Source of the DNA: Psychrosphaera haliotis
GTDB lineage: Bacteria > Pseudomonadota > Gammaproteobacteria > Enterobacterales > Alteromonadaceae
Assembly (NCBI RefSeq): GCF_009728465.1
Contig: NZ_WOCD01000003.1
Coordinates: 1,116,001 to 1,180,000 of the forward strand
Length of the DNA: 64,000 bases
Reading direction: 5' to 3'
The notes beneath the pieces were generated by a model. The model made no database searches, had not been told where the DNA came from, and was given only the letters and a program-made list of their open reading frames with translations. The translations under genes were made by a program, and so were the position numbers. Shown piece by piece: positions 18,526 through 27,448 of the stretch (position 1 is the first letter of the stretch; every line of letters begins with the position of its first letter).

Positions 18526-19729
18526 ATGTCGTTAACCGCTCTTGAAGTTAAAAATATTTCGTGCCCAGATGATAAGAAACAAATAAAAAAACATGATGCT
18601 AATGGTTTGTTTTTAATAGTAAAAAACAATCAAAGTAAACTTTGGCGAATGCGATTCAAGTACGCTACTAAGCATCAAGAACTCGCTTTAGGAAAATACC
18701 CCACCATAACCCTACATGAAGCCAGAAAAATGGTTGATGAGGCTCGTATTTTACTTGCTAAGGGAGTAAACCCTTCCGAAGAAAAGCGAGAAAGAAAGCG
18801 AGCTGTAAATGTTGGTGATAGGGCTTTTAAAATTGTAGCTATGAAATGGTGGGAACAACAAAAAGACTCTTGGGCTGAGGATCACGCTAAAAGAACTAAA
18901 CGTTGGATTTTAGAAGATTCAAAATCAATTGGAGAATTGGCAATAGACCAGATAGATGCAGGGCACATCACAGAATTAATGCTCAATATTGAAGCTTCTG
19001 GGACGCCTAAAAAGTGCCCAGTCATTCTTTCTATCATAAACCGAATTTTTGGTTATGCACTTGCTCATAGACTAACTAGAACAAATCCAGCACAGGGATT
19101 GCCCTTAAGTGACATTATAAAACCCTTACCTAAAGTTAAGCATATGCCAGCTATAGTAAAGCCTGAAGAAACTGGCAAAGCTCATAAATGACATTGATAA
19201 CTCCGAAGGCGGAACATTCTGCACAGTAGAAGCCTTAAAACTCCTCCCTCGCCTATTTCTCCGCCCTAATGAGCTACGTTGTTTAAAGTGGCAATATATA
19301 GATTTTGCTGATCGGATTATAAGAATCCCCGCCGAAGAAATGAAACGAAGTAGAGAGCATTTAGTCCCATTAGCTGACCAAGTTATTGAACACTTAAAGC
19401 AAATAAAAGAAGTTACAGGCTACTCAAAATTTGTGTTTCCTAACTCTCGTGATGCATCTAAACCTATCAGTAAAAACGTTATGACTAACCGATTAAGAGA
19501 CTTAGGATACTCTGCTAATGTCGTTTCTGCACATGGATTTAGAAGCTCTGCATCAACTATTCTTCATGAGAAAGGTTGGAATCATGAAGTAATCGAAGCT
19601 CAATTAGCTCACTTAACTGGAACAGCTACATCTCGTGCCTACAACAGATCTATTTATTTAATAGAAAGACGAAAAATGATGCAAGAATGGGCTGATTATC
19701 TTTTTGAAATATCTACTTTTAAGCTTTAA
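18526..19729 (+). pseudogene. Tyrosine integrase with DUF4102 arm-binding domain, one-base frameshift
   Basis: Site-specific recombinase for insertion at groEL. I choose ATG 18526 with GAGG at 18516-18519. The N-terminal part (about residues 1-95) is the DUF4102 arm-binding domain, with KHDANGLFLIV and LGKYPTITLHEAR. After the frameshift come the catalytic RPNELRCLKW (Arg), SAHGFRSSA (His-x-x-Arg) and LAHLTGTATSRAYNRS (His and the nucleophilic Tyr). Deleting one A from the run at 19177-19179 gives TGKLINDIDNSEGGTF and a protein of about 400 residues, the family norm. Confidence 0.9.
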
Positions 19730-19866
19730 GCCCATATTTTTTGTTTAACTATTGGATATAACTTTTTATTTATATACTATCCAGTTATACGCATTAATAA
19801 ATGGAACTTATTATACTTAAAGAGTTTTCATTTATTTTTTAATTAATCAATTTTAAGAAAAATAAT

Positions 19867-20688
19867 ATGTTCACTTCTATTGCAAACAATTTGTTAACCA
19901 GTATTAATATTCGAGGCTCAGAATTAACTTTTTTTGCTCATTCTGGAAAAGTTATTGGAAAGGACCAAAGCATTCATACCCATACCACTGTTACTGGTGG
20001 TGGTGCGAGGTTTGCAGGTAATGTGGCAGTAATAAATGATACTACAGCCACAACATCATCTTATTCACAAGATGAGTTTTGGTTGAAAGATGGAGAAAGT
20101 AAACCCAAATTAATATCAGCATTCAACCATAAGATTATGGAAGGTCATTACGTTACGGCAGTTTATGTCAGTAATAAAGAATTGGAGACTGGCACGTTAG
20201 TAGCAATACAAAATCATTCTGAAGGAAAAATTACCCAATTTGACCCTATGGATAAAGCCTTGAATAATGGCTACATTGATAGAGCAAGCGAAACACTAGC
20301 AGGTATACTTTTCTATTTATTGTCTATTATTTCCTTGTTCACATTTCATTTCGTGAATGAATACGGTTTTGAGCCCTATGTATTTTTTGCCTATTTTGTA
20401 GTTTCATCGCTTTTTGTTAAATTATATAAAGAATCTAAGTACGGTAAGATAGAAGATCAAGGTAATGAGCTAGAGCAACATATTGCTAAAATCAGTAAAA
20501 ATATAGATGACGAATTCTGGAAATTACAAAAGGAATTGGAACAACAAAACGAAATAGCAAATAAAGATGAAGTCGTTTTATCTATGAGTAATGAACTTGA
20601 AAAGCTTCAAAAATTAAAAGAATCAAAAGTTATAAATGAAGAAGAGTTTAATTTATTAAAACAAAATGTTATGAATAAAGTAAGTTAA
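19867..20688 (+). CDS. SHOCT-domain membrane protein of the element
   Basis: 273 residues. The N-terminal half is a small beta-rich domain with HTHTTVTGGG; two hydrophobic segments lie at about 146-165 and 170-187; a coiled coil follows at about 200-240. The C-terminal SNELEKLQKLKESKVINEEEFNLLKQ is a SHOCT motif, often found in proteins tied to oligomerisation or lipid contact. Function unknown. It directly follows the integrase and is an accessory gene of the element. Confidence 0.65.
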   Translation: MFTSIANNLLTSINIRGSELTFFAHSGKVIGKDQSIHTHTTVTGGGARFAGNVAVINDTTATTSSYSQDEFWLKDGESKPKLISAFNHKIMEGHYVTAVYVSNKELETGTLVAIQNHSEGKITQFDPMDKALNNGYIDRASETLAGILFYLLSIISLFTFHFVNEYGFEPYVFFAYFVVSSLFVKLYKESKYGKIEDQGNELEQHIAKISKNIDDEFWKLQKELEQQNEIANKDEVVLSMSNELEKLQKLKESKVINEEEFNLLKQNVMNKVS

Positions 20689-20712
20689 AGTGTCTGTTCT
20701 TCTTTTTTACTT

Positions 20713-20742
20713 GTTGGGCTACTAGTTAGTCCAACTCTTTTA
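20713..20742. terminator. Hairpin between convergent genes
   Basis: Stem GTTGG/CCAAC extended by CTA/TAG, followed by TCTTTTA. It overlaps the end of the minus-strand gene and may end the SHOCT-gene transcript. Confidence 0.4.
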
Positions 20743-21823
20743 CCAACATAGCTATACGTTGACGTGAAAGGTTAATTTTCCTACCGATCTTAGCGTTAGA
20801 CCAACCTAATATTTTATAGTCCTTGATCAACTCTCTCAATCGCTCTTTTTTTCTACAATTTGTCGACCCTTTTTTTGGCCCGCTAGTGACTTTATTAACC
20901 CTTAATGATTCATATGCTTCATGCCGTATCAATATTGCTTGAAGCTGTCTCAAGCTAGCCTCTTCACTGTACTCAATACCTTTGCCTTTATAAACAACTA
21001 TGTCACACTCTCTTTCCGTTGTAGTTGGCTCCAAAGCTCGAAGCATCGCCGTTATGTACCCCTTACAATCTCTGAAGTCCTCAATAAAAACATTTTTAAC
21101 CTTTTTAGATGTAAATTTTAAATGGCTATTAACGAGATAATGTATCTCCTTAGCATAGTCTTGCCATTTATTGTACAGGTTAAATTTCATATATTGCGGC
21201 CAAGAAAAGTTGATTGTCTTATCTAATATAGATTCAAGAAAAATTGGCTTCGTTGGTAAAGCTTCCGTCCACTTATACTTATCAGAATTAAATTCTTTAA
21301 TTATGGTTCTTCTGTCTCGGTAGTAGTTACTTTTCGCCATTCGATTATAACGGTTACTAGCTAAGTGGAACCTGCAATAATAGTGTGAGGAGTCATGCAA
21401 CTCACGCCAACACAAGCAGCAATATGTGCATTTTTGAATTGGTTGTCTTTGGTAACTCTTTCTAGATAATAATCTGATCGTTTTCAATAAGAAATAAATG
21501 TCTTTTGAGAAGTTGAAGCCCGCACCAAACGCTTTTCGACTTTTTTCCGAGGGTTTGAAAAGCTCAACAGCAGCACTATAATTATTAATACATATTAACA
21601 AGTCTCCTAAACTAGCTACACCTTCACTTTTATCCAATGTTAACTTTTTTAAAGACTGTTTAAACTGAGTGGAAAACGTTAAGTCGCTCAATAATTCAGC
21701 GATAAATACCCCATCTTCTGATTCTCTTTTCCGCAGGTATATAATTTTCCCATTCAAGATTAGCTCCTGTACGTCTCTTAAAATACGATTACAAGCGTCA
21801 GAAAATAGTGCCATATTTGTCAA
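20726..21823 (-). CDS. Unrecognised zinc-finger and HTH-like protein
   Basis: 365 residues. I do not recognise the family. At about residues 130-152 is CTYCCLCWRELHDSSHYYC followed by RFH, a plausible zinc ribbon. The C-terminus (RERLRELIKDYKILGWSNAKIGRKINLSRQRIAMLVKEL split in two parts) looks like a resolvase-type helix-turn-helix. The middle is basic and Tyr/Lys-rich. Likely a DNA-binding accessory regulator of the element. It is transcribed opposite to the mobilization genes; its start lies about 88 bases from the alpA-like gene. Confidence 0.6.
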   Translation of the reverse strand: MTNMALFSDACNRILRDVQELILNGKIIYLRKRESEDGVFIAELLSDLTFSTQFKQSLKKLTLDKSEGVASLGDLLICINNYSAAVELFKPSEKSRKAFGAGFNFSKDIYFLLKTIRLLSRKSYQRQPIQKCTYCCLCWRELHDSSHYYCRFHLASNRYNRMAKSNYYRDRRTIIKEFNSDKYKWTEALPTKPIFLESILDKTINFSWPQYMKFNLYNKWQDYAKEIHYLVNSHLKFTSKKVKNVFIEDFRDCKGYITAMLRALEPTTTERECDIVVYKGKGIEYSEEASLRQLQAILIRHEAYESLRVNKVTSGPKKGSTNCRKKERLRELIKDYKILGWSNAKIGRKINLSRQRIAMLVKELD

Positions 21824-21910
21824 CAGTAATTATGTGTACTTTTGAATATATCGTACTTCAACCAATTACTTCAATATGCTTCAGAACATTTCACATAGAT
21901 AAGGTTTTAT

Positions 21911-22114
21911 ATGAACAATGAAATTCTGAATTCGAAAGAAGTAGCAAAAATGTTGGGAATTAGTAGAGCAACTTTGTGGCGTTTACGAACGAATAACGAC
22001 TCCCAATGCTCTAATCCATTTCCAAAGCCAATTCAAATAACAGTTCGTCTGATTGGATGGGAAAAACATGTACTAGATAACTGGCTCAAAGAACAACGAA
22101 AGCAGCTCCATTAA
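21911..22114 (+). CDS. AlpA-family excision/regulatory protein
   Basis: 67-residue winged-helix protein. LNSKEVAKMLGISRATLWRLR is the recognition helix, followed by FPKPIQITVRLIGWEKHVLDNWLKEQRK, the AlpA signature. In P4-like and other integrase-carrying elements AlpA activates or assists excision. Here it probably controls the integrase or excision of the groEL element (inference). Confidence 0.85.
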   Translation: MNNEILNSKEVAKMLGISRATLWRLRTNNDSQCSNPFPKPIQITVRLIGWEKHVLDNWLKEQRKQLH

Positions 22115-22125
22115 GCTGCTTGATG

Positions 22126-22280
22126 ACTCAGACCCGACGCACCTTCGGAGGTGCAGGTCTCAGAGTAACTTTTCCAGAAAACGATATAAATAAGGGCATT
22201 AAAGCGATTTCATACCGAAATCGAAATTTCCAATTTAAGCCTTAAAACCATTGTAATCATAATGATTTCTATGAAATCAA
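22126..22280. other. Candidate origin of transfer (oriT) and RHH-protein operator
   Basis: 180-base gap with a strong hairpin GCACCT-TCGG-AGGTGC (22139-22154) inside a longer imperfect stem (22126-22166), and two short inverted repeats with the same arms: CGATTTC/GAAATCG (22205-22223) and TGATTTC/GAAATCA (22263-22279). Position before a TrwA-like gene matches the oriT-trwA-trwB-trwC order of MOBF plasmids. The nick site cannot be fixed by eye. Confidence 0.5.
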
Positions 22281-22294
22281 ATAGGCACGTATAA

Positions 22295-22591
22295 ATGAAC
22301 AAATATAAACACGTTCAACAAAAAGCGATAACGGTTCGCTTTCCGTTATCCGACTATTTAAAAATCGAGCGAGAAGCTGAGGAGCTAGGTTCAAATTTAG
22401 CCGACGTCATGCGCAAAGCATGGCTAGCGTATAACAGTTCACAAGATTTTAAAACTGATCTTAAAAATTCAGAGATTAGATTAACTAGCAAACTTTTTGA
22501 AATTTGTTGCGCGGTTCAAGGATTATCAGAACAGGAACGAAAAGACGCTTTTCAAGAACTAAAATCACGACTTTCGGGAGGTGTAAAATGA
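22295..22591 (+). CDS. TrwA/MobC-like accessory DNA-binding protein
   Basis: 98 residues. The N-terminal ITVRFPLSDYLKIEREAEEL followed by GSNLADVMRKAWLAY fits a ribbon-helix-helix fold, as in TrwA or TraY. Such proteins bind oriT, help the relaxase and repress the operon. The ATG of the next gene overlaps its stop (ATGA), so it is co-translated with the coupling protein. The similarity is by pattern and position, not by strong sequence identity. Confidence 0.65.
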   Translation: MNKYKHVQQKAITVRFPLSDYLKIEREAEELGSNLADVMRKAWLAYNSSQDFKTDLKNSEIRLTSKLFEICCAVQGLSEQERKDAFQELKSRLSGGVK

Positions 22592-24279
22592 CTTTGCTAG
22601 GGAGATATCAAGACTGGAAACTTATGGGTTTAACTTGGCTTGGTTTAACACTTTTATTAAGTTCCATTGCTATAAATTATACTTGGCATTTGGGCACACG
22701 TTGGCCTCCGTTAGCAGACCATTTGTTTCAGTGGCTCAAGATAGTTAAAGGGTATGTAATTAACGAACTTTCTGCCTTCAACAATTACACTAACTATCTA
22801 GCTAATAATGAGCTAGTAGTCCACTTTTGGATTCACCTAATAATGCCAATTTTAGCAAGTAGTCTTGTTGGAGGGTTCCTTGCTTTCAAGTTCGTTTATG
22901 TCGAAGGGGGACTCGATAAATATAGATTTAAATCTGGCGTTAAGTTGCTGCCAAATAAACAGGCTGTCAAATACCACAAAAGAAAGTTAAGACGCCACAA
23001 CCTAGATTTTGCATTACCTCTTCACCCATTAATTTATTTACCGGTGCCTGAGCAGTTAGGCAACATATTTATATCAGGATCACAGGGAGCTGGAAAAAGT
23101 ACCGTTCTGAAGCCTATTCTAAATGCAATATTTCAATATAACCGACACGCGTTAATTTACGACGCCAAATTAGAGTACACGCAATTATTTTATAAAAAGA
23201 CAGTTATCCTAATCAACCCTTTTGATTCAAGGTCATCATATTGGAATATCGCTGAAGATATCGATTCGGAGTTATCAGCTAGAAATGTCGCTGAAGCTTT
23301 TATCAAGGAGTCTAAAGATCCCTTTTGGAGCGATGGTGCTAGAGAAGTTTTAGTCGGTATATTTCTATCACTCAACAAAACAATTTCCGATTGGAGCTGG
23401 GAAGACTTGAATTCTTATTTGTCTATTAACACGGACAAACTGCAAGAGTTATTAAGTTGTTATCACCCAATAGCCAAAGTGTTCATAGAAAAAGACAGCA
23501 AAATGACGCAAAGTTTACTTGCCTATATGTCGAGCCAGCTTAGTTGGATTAATGTTGTCTCAGACTATTGGAAGGTAAAGGACTGCAATAACTTTTCTAT
23601 CAATCGTTGGAGTGAAGCTGAGCAAGCTGAACGCCAAGTAATCATTCCAAACATTCCCAATTACAGTCATGTTTCATCTCCTATTTTCGGTGCTTTATTG
23701 TCTCTTGTTTCTAATAGATTATTAAGCCAAGAAGATAATGATAGACAGTTTTGGTTCGTACTTGATGAGTTAGCCGATTTACCTAAGACAAAATCGTTAA
23801 TAGACTGGCTTTCTAAAGGTCGCTCAAAGGGAGGGCACACCGTCGCTGCTACACAAGCTCAGCAACAAGTTCGAGCCAAATATGGCGACGATGCAGAAAC
23901 TTTACTTAGCTTATTTTCGAACACTGTTACTTTACGTACCAATTCATATGAATCAGCTTCTAAGTTATCAAAAAATATCGGCAATAGAACCGTTGAATTA
24001 CAAACTAAAAATTACGATAAAGATGGGAATGTCAGTTTATCAACGCAAGAAAAAGAATTACCAGCAGTCACTCCAGAGCAAATAATGCACTTGCCGAGCC
24101 CAAATTCAAAAGGGGTAACTGGCTTTTTAACTCTTGCAGGATATAAAGCGTCTTACCTTTTAACTTGGCCTTATCCTCAATTAAACAAAATAGCTGACGG
24201 TTTTATAGCTAAATCTATAAAACATAGTGAAACATGCCCAAATAGGCGAGGTACGAGAGGGAGAAGCAAATCATGCTAA
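22588..24279 (+). CDS. Type IV coupling protein (TrwB/TraD family)
   Basis: Inner-membrane DNA-pumping ATPase that links the relaxosome to a conjugation channel. ATG at 22588 has GGGAGG before it. 563 residues. Two membrane segments (about 15-33 and 82-103), then FVYVEGGLDKYRF, Walker A GSQGAGKST (Lys170) and Walker B WFVLDELADLP; GRSKGGHTVAATQAQQQV is the conserved arginine-containing block. It overlaps the relaxase gene by seven bases. No VirB genes are nearby, so a helper system must supply the channel. Confidence 0.9.
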   Translation: MTLLGRYQDWKLMGLTWLGLTLLLSSIAINYTWHLGTRWPPLADHLFQWLKIVKGYVINELSAFNNYTNYLANNELVVHFWIHLIMPILASSLVGGFLAFKFVYVEGGLDKYRFKSGVKLLPNKQAVKYHKRKLRRHNLDFALPLHPLIYLPVPEQLGNIFISGSQGAGKSTVLKPILNAIFQYNRHALIYDAKLEYTQLFYKKTVILINPFDSRSSYWNIAEDIDSELSARNVAEAFIKESKDPFWSDGAREVLVGIFLSLNKTISDWSWEDLNSYLSINTDKLQELLSCYHPIAKVFIEKDSKMTQSLLAYMSSQLSWINVVSDYWKVKDCNNFSINRWSEAEQAERQVIIPNIPNYSHVSSPIFGALLSLVSNRLLSQEDNDRQFWFVLDELADLPKTKSLIDWLSKGRSKGGHTVAATQAQQQVRAKYGDDAETLLSLFSNTVTLRTNSYESASKLSKNIGNRTVELQTKNYDKDGNVSLSTQEKELPAVTPEQIMHLPSPNSKGVTGFLTLAGYKASYLLTWPYPQLNKIADGFIAKSIKHSETCPNRRGTRGRSKSC

Positions 24280-26814
24280 CCATAGCTCCCATTTCAAACA
24301 TTAGCTATTACGCAAACCTTGCAGCTGAGGACTATTACCTAGACAGTGGAGAGCCAGAAGGTGAATGGGTTGGCCTTGCTAGTCGTATATTAGGACTAAG
24401 TGGAACAGTTAATAGCGAGCAATATCAAAATATATATCGAGGACTTTCACCATCAGGGGAAAGCGCTCTAAGACAATTTAATACTTCATCAACAGCTAAA
24501 CAACGTGCTGGCTATGATTTGTGTTTCAGTGCGCCTAAGTCAGTTAGCTGTGCATGGGCAAGCTCAAATTCTCACTTACGTCACAAAATTCAACTTGCTC
24601 ATAAACAAGCTGTTTTGCAGTCAGTTGCTTTGATTGAAGATAAAGTTGCTGTTACTAGGACAGGCAAAGGAGGATTAATTCAAGAACAACCTATTGGCAT
24701 TGTGGCGAGTTGTTTTGAGCACAGTACTAGTCGAGCTCAAGACCCGCAGCTCCACACACATTGCCTAATTGCAAATATCGCGGCTCGCACAAACAAGACT
24801 TGGGGGACATTAGATAGCAAACATTTTTATGACTGGAAAATGGCTATTGGGGCGGCATATCGTGCAGAGCTAGCTAAAAACCTGCATGAGTTGGGGTTTA
24901 GTATTGAACAAGACAATGATAGCTTCAGGCTTATTGAAGTCCCACAGAACATCTGTGACTTCTATTCCAAACGCACTAAAGCAATCAAAGCAGAGCTTGA
25001 AAAATATGGCGCAATGAACAGCTCTAGCAAGGCTGGAGATGTCGCTACGTTGATGACACGCCAGAGGAAAGACACTATATCGCGCAAAGATTTATTTAAG
25101 CGCTGGCAAAACGAGTTAACTCAGCTTGGGTTTTCTGAAAGACAACTGAACATAAGCTTAAACACTGAAAAAAGTATTTCGTTATTTGAGCTAGAGCACA
25201 CTGACATTCTGACCGTAGAATCACTCAGTGAGCAATTGATTGATTCTAAGTCTTCATTTACTGTTCAAGAAATATATAAGCAAGCGTTTATTAACGCTCA
25301 GTATACTGTCGACGGTATAAAAACCGCCAAAAATATTGCCAATGACTTCATTAATGATTCATCGACTATTGAACTTGGTTTGGATTCGAAAGGTAGACAA
25401 CTTTATACGACTAAAGCCGCCTTAGAACTAGAGAGAAAGATGGTAAATACCGCGAAGAGTTTGGCTAACCAACGCGCATTTAAAACTTCAACTAACACAA
25501 TTGAAAATGCTATTTATCACAATAGCTTTCCATTATCTGACGAACAAAAAGAGTCTATATATTCAGCTTGCGAACCGAACAACTTGAGGATTATTCAAGG
25601 TTCAGCAGGCGCGGGGAAATCTGCGTCTATGAATGCAGTCCGTTTCTATCTATAACGAAAGTGGATACAAAGTTATTGGCGCTGCCATAGCTAAATCCGC
25701 AGCGAATAACCTTGCGGAAGAAGCAAACATAGAAACATTTACTATTGCCAAATTATTAAAGGATGCGAAGAAACTAAAATTAGACAACACAATATTGATG
25801 ATCGATGAAGCAGGACAAGTCAGTACGAAGGATATGCTCAAGTTAATCAAATTGACCAAAGAGAATAATTCAAAATTAATTTTGGTAGGTGAAGATAAGC
25901 AATTAGATGCAATTGAGCATGCAGGAACACTTCGTTATTTATCTCAACCTGAGGTAATCGGCACTACAAGAATTGAGTCTATTCGACGACAAAGCGAAGA
26001 TTGGGCTAAACAGGTAGTTGTAGATTTTCGAGATGGTAATTCAGAAAAGGCCTTATTTGAACTCGACAACCGAGGACTTTTAAATATATGTGATGGCTCA
26101 AAATTTACTAAGCAGTTCCTAATCGAGAAATGGAGTCAATATAACGATAATAATCCCGAAAAAGATTCAATTATGTTGGCTCAACGTTGGGATGACGTAA
26201 TGGACTTGAACAACCTCGCTCGTCAAGAATTACAAAAAATCGGTAGCCTTTCGACAAAGGAAGTTGAATTAGATTGTACTGTTAGTAACAAAACTTTTTT
26301 GCAAAAGTTCGCTATTGGCGAACGAGTCAGGCTAACAAAAAATGATTATAAACTCGGCTTAACAAATGGAGATATGGGCAAGATAATAGATATCTATCCG
26401 TTAGAAGATGGTAGTTACAACCTTAATCTACAACTCTATTCAGGCAAAAGTATAAAAATTAACTCAGAAGAATACTGTGACAAAAATGGAAATCTTAACC
26501 TGATACAAGCATATGCAATGACGGTTTATTCCAGTCAAGGGTTAACTATTGATGGAGATTCTTTTGTTTACTATACAAGTGGAATGGATCGTTCAAATAC
26601 GTATGTGGCTTGTTCAAGGCACAAGGATAATTCTCACCTATTTATTAATAAAACCGAAATCAACGAGCTAATCAGTGACAGAAACAAAATCGTTCATAAA
26701 GATAAAGCTTTTATGCACGTACTAGCTGAAAAAATATCGAACAACGAGCGCAGCTTTTTAGCTACAGAGTTAGCGCCAAATATACAAACTAAAAACGTAG
26801 AAATTGAAATATAA
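24273..26814 (+). pseudogene. MOBF relaxase/helicase (TrwC/TraI type), one-base frameshift
   Basis: Nicks oriT and unwinds the transferred strand. The N-terminal relaxase domain starts MLTIAPISNISYYANLA, has the catalytic Tyr cluster in that region, KQRAGYDLCFSAPKSVS and the metal-binding DPQLHTHCLIANIAAR (His triad). The C-terminal helicase has Walker A QGSAGAGKSASMNA, then, after the shift, LMIDEAGQVS and LVGEDKQLDAI. Removing one T from 25642-25644 rejoins it as NAVRSIYNESGYKVIG. Restored length is about 846 residues. Third gene of the TrwABC-like set. Confidence 0.9.
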
Positions 26815-26834
26815 ACAATAGAGGTAAATTAGAA

Positions 26835-27125
26835 ATGTCTGAACCAATCATGAAAATCACTGACGGATCATCTGAGGCTAAGGTCTATTTCGATCAAATA
26901 GGTATTTCAATTATTAGTGGAATAGTAACTGTTGGTATAACCCATAAACAATTATCAAACTACTTTGCAAATGTAGATCAAATCAATAGCGGCTTTATGA
27001 CAGGCAATAGAAATAGCGAAAGAATCAACTTTATTCTTGGAGGAGCGGCAATGTCCATAACTAATGAAGATTTCGAAGCATTTAAGCTTAAGCATTCAAA
27101 ATTCTTAGAAAGATCTGATCGTTAG
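26835..27125 (+). CDS. Hypothetical protein after the relaxase
   Basis: 96 residues, soluble, no recognised domain. Begins MSEPIMKITDGSSEAKVYFD with a beta-rich look and a helical C-terminal end (EDFEAFKLKHSKFLE). AGAGGT lies before the ATG. It is 20 bases beyond the relaxase gene and may belong to the same operon. Confidence 0.55.
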   Translation: MSEPIMKITDGSSEAKVYFDQIGISIISGIVTVGITHKQLSNYFANVDQINSGFMTGNRNSERINFILGGAAMSITNEDFEAFKLKHSKFLERSDR

Positions 27126-27271
27126 CTAAATCTACTATTACCGCTAAATAAAACCAAAGAAGTGACCGAATGTGTTACTTCTTTACCCATTTATTCATCA
27201 CTATTCTATTTTTTCTTGTTTACTCCCTAATTTTCTCATAACCTATCCTTTATCAAATTTGAGGGCTCAAA

Positions 27272-27448
27272 ATGTCTAGCGAAATTCTCACTATCAAGGA
27301 GTTAGCCGAATACCTCAAGCTAACCGAAAAAACAGCATATAGACTCGCCGCTGAAGGAAAACTGCCGGGGTTTAAAGTCGGTGGTTCTTGGAGATTCAAA
27401 AGTGAAGATGTTGATGCATGGATAGAAGAGCAAAAGGATAAAGAATGA
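27272..27448 (+). CDS. Excisionase-family HTH protein next to hsdR
   Basis: 58-residue winged-helix protein read from the sequence. LTIKELAEYLKLTEKTAYRLA is the HTH, followed by GKLPGFKVGGSWRFKSEDVDAWIEE, the common MerR-like/excisionase pattern. Its stop overlaps the hsdR start (ATGA), so it is translated with the restriction genes. Small HTH proteins of this type are often found at the head of type I restriction operons and may regulate them; it might alternatively be the element's excision factor. Confidence 0.8.
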   Translation: MSSEILTIKELAEYLKLTEKTAYRLAAEGKLPGFKVGGSWRFKSEDVDAWIEEQKDKE

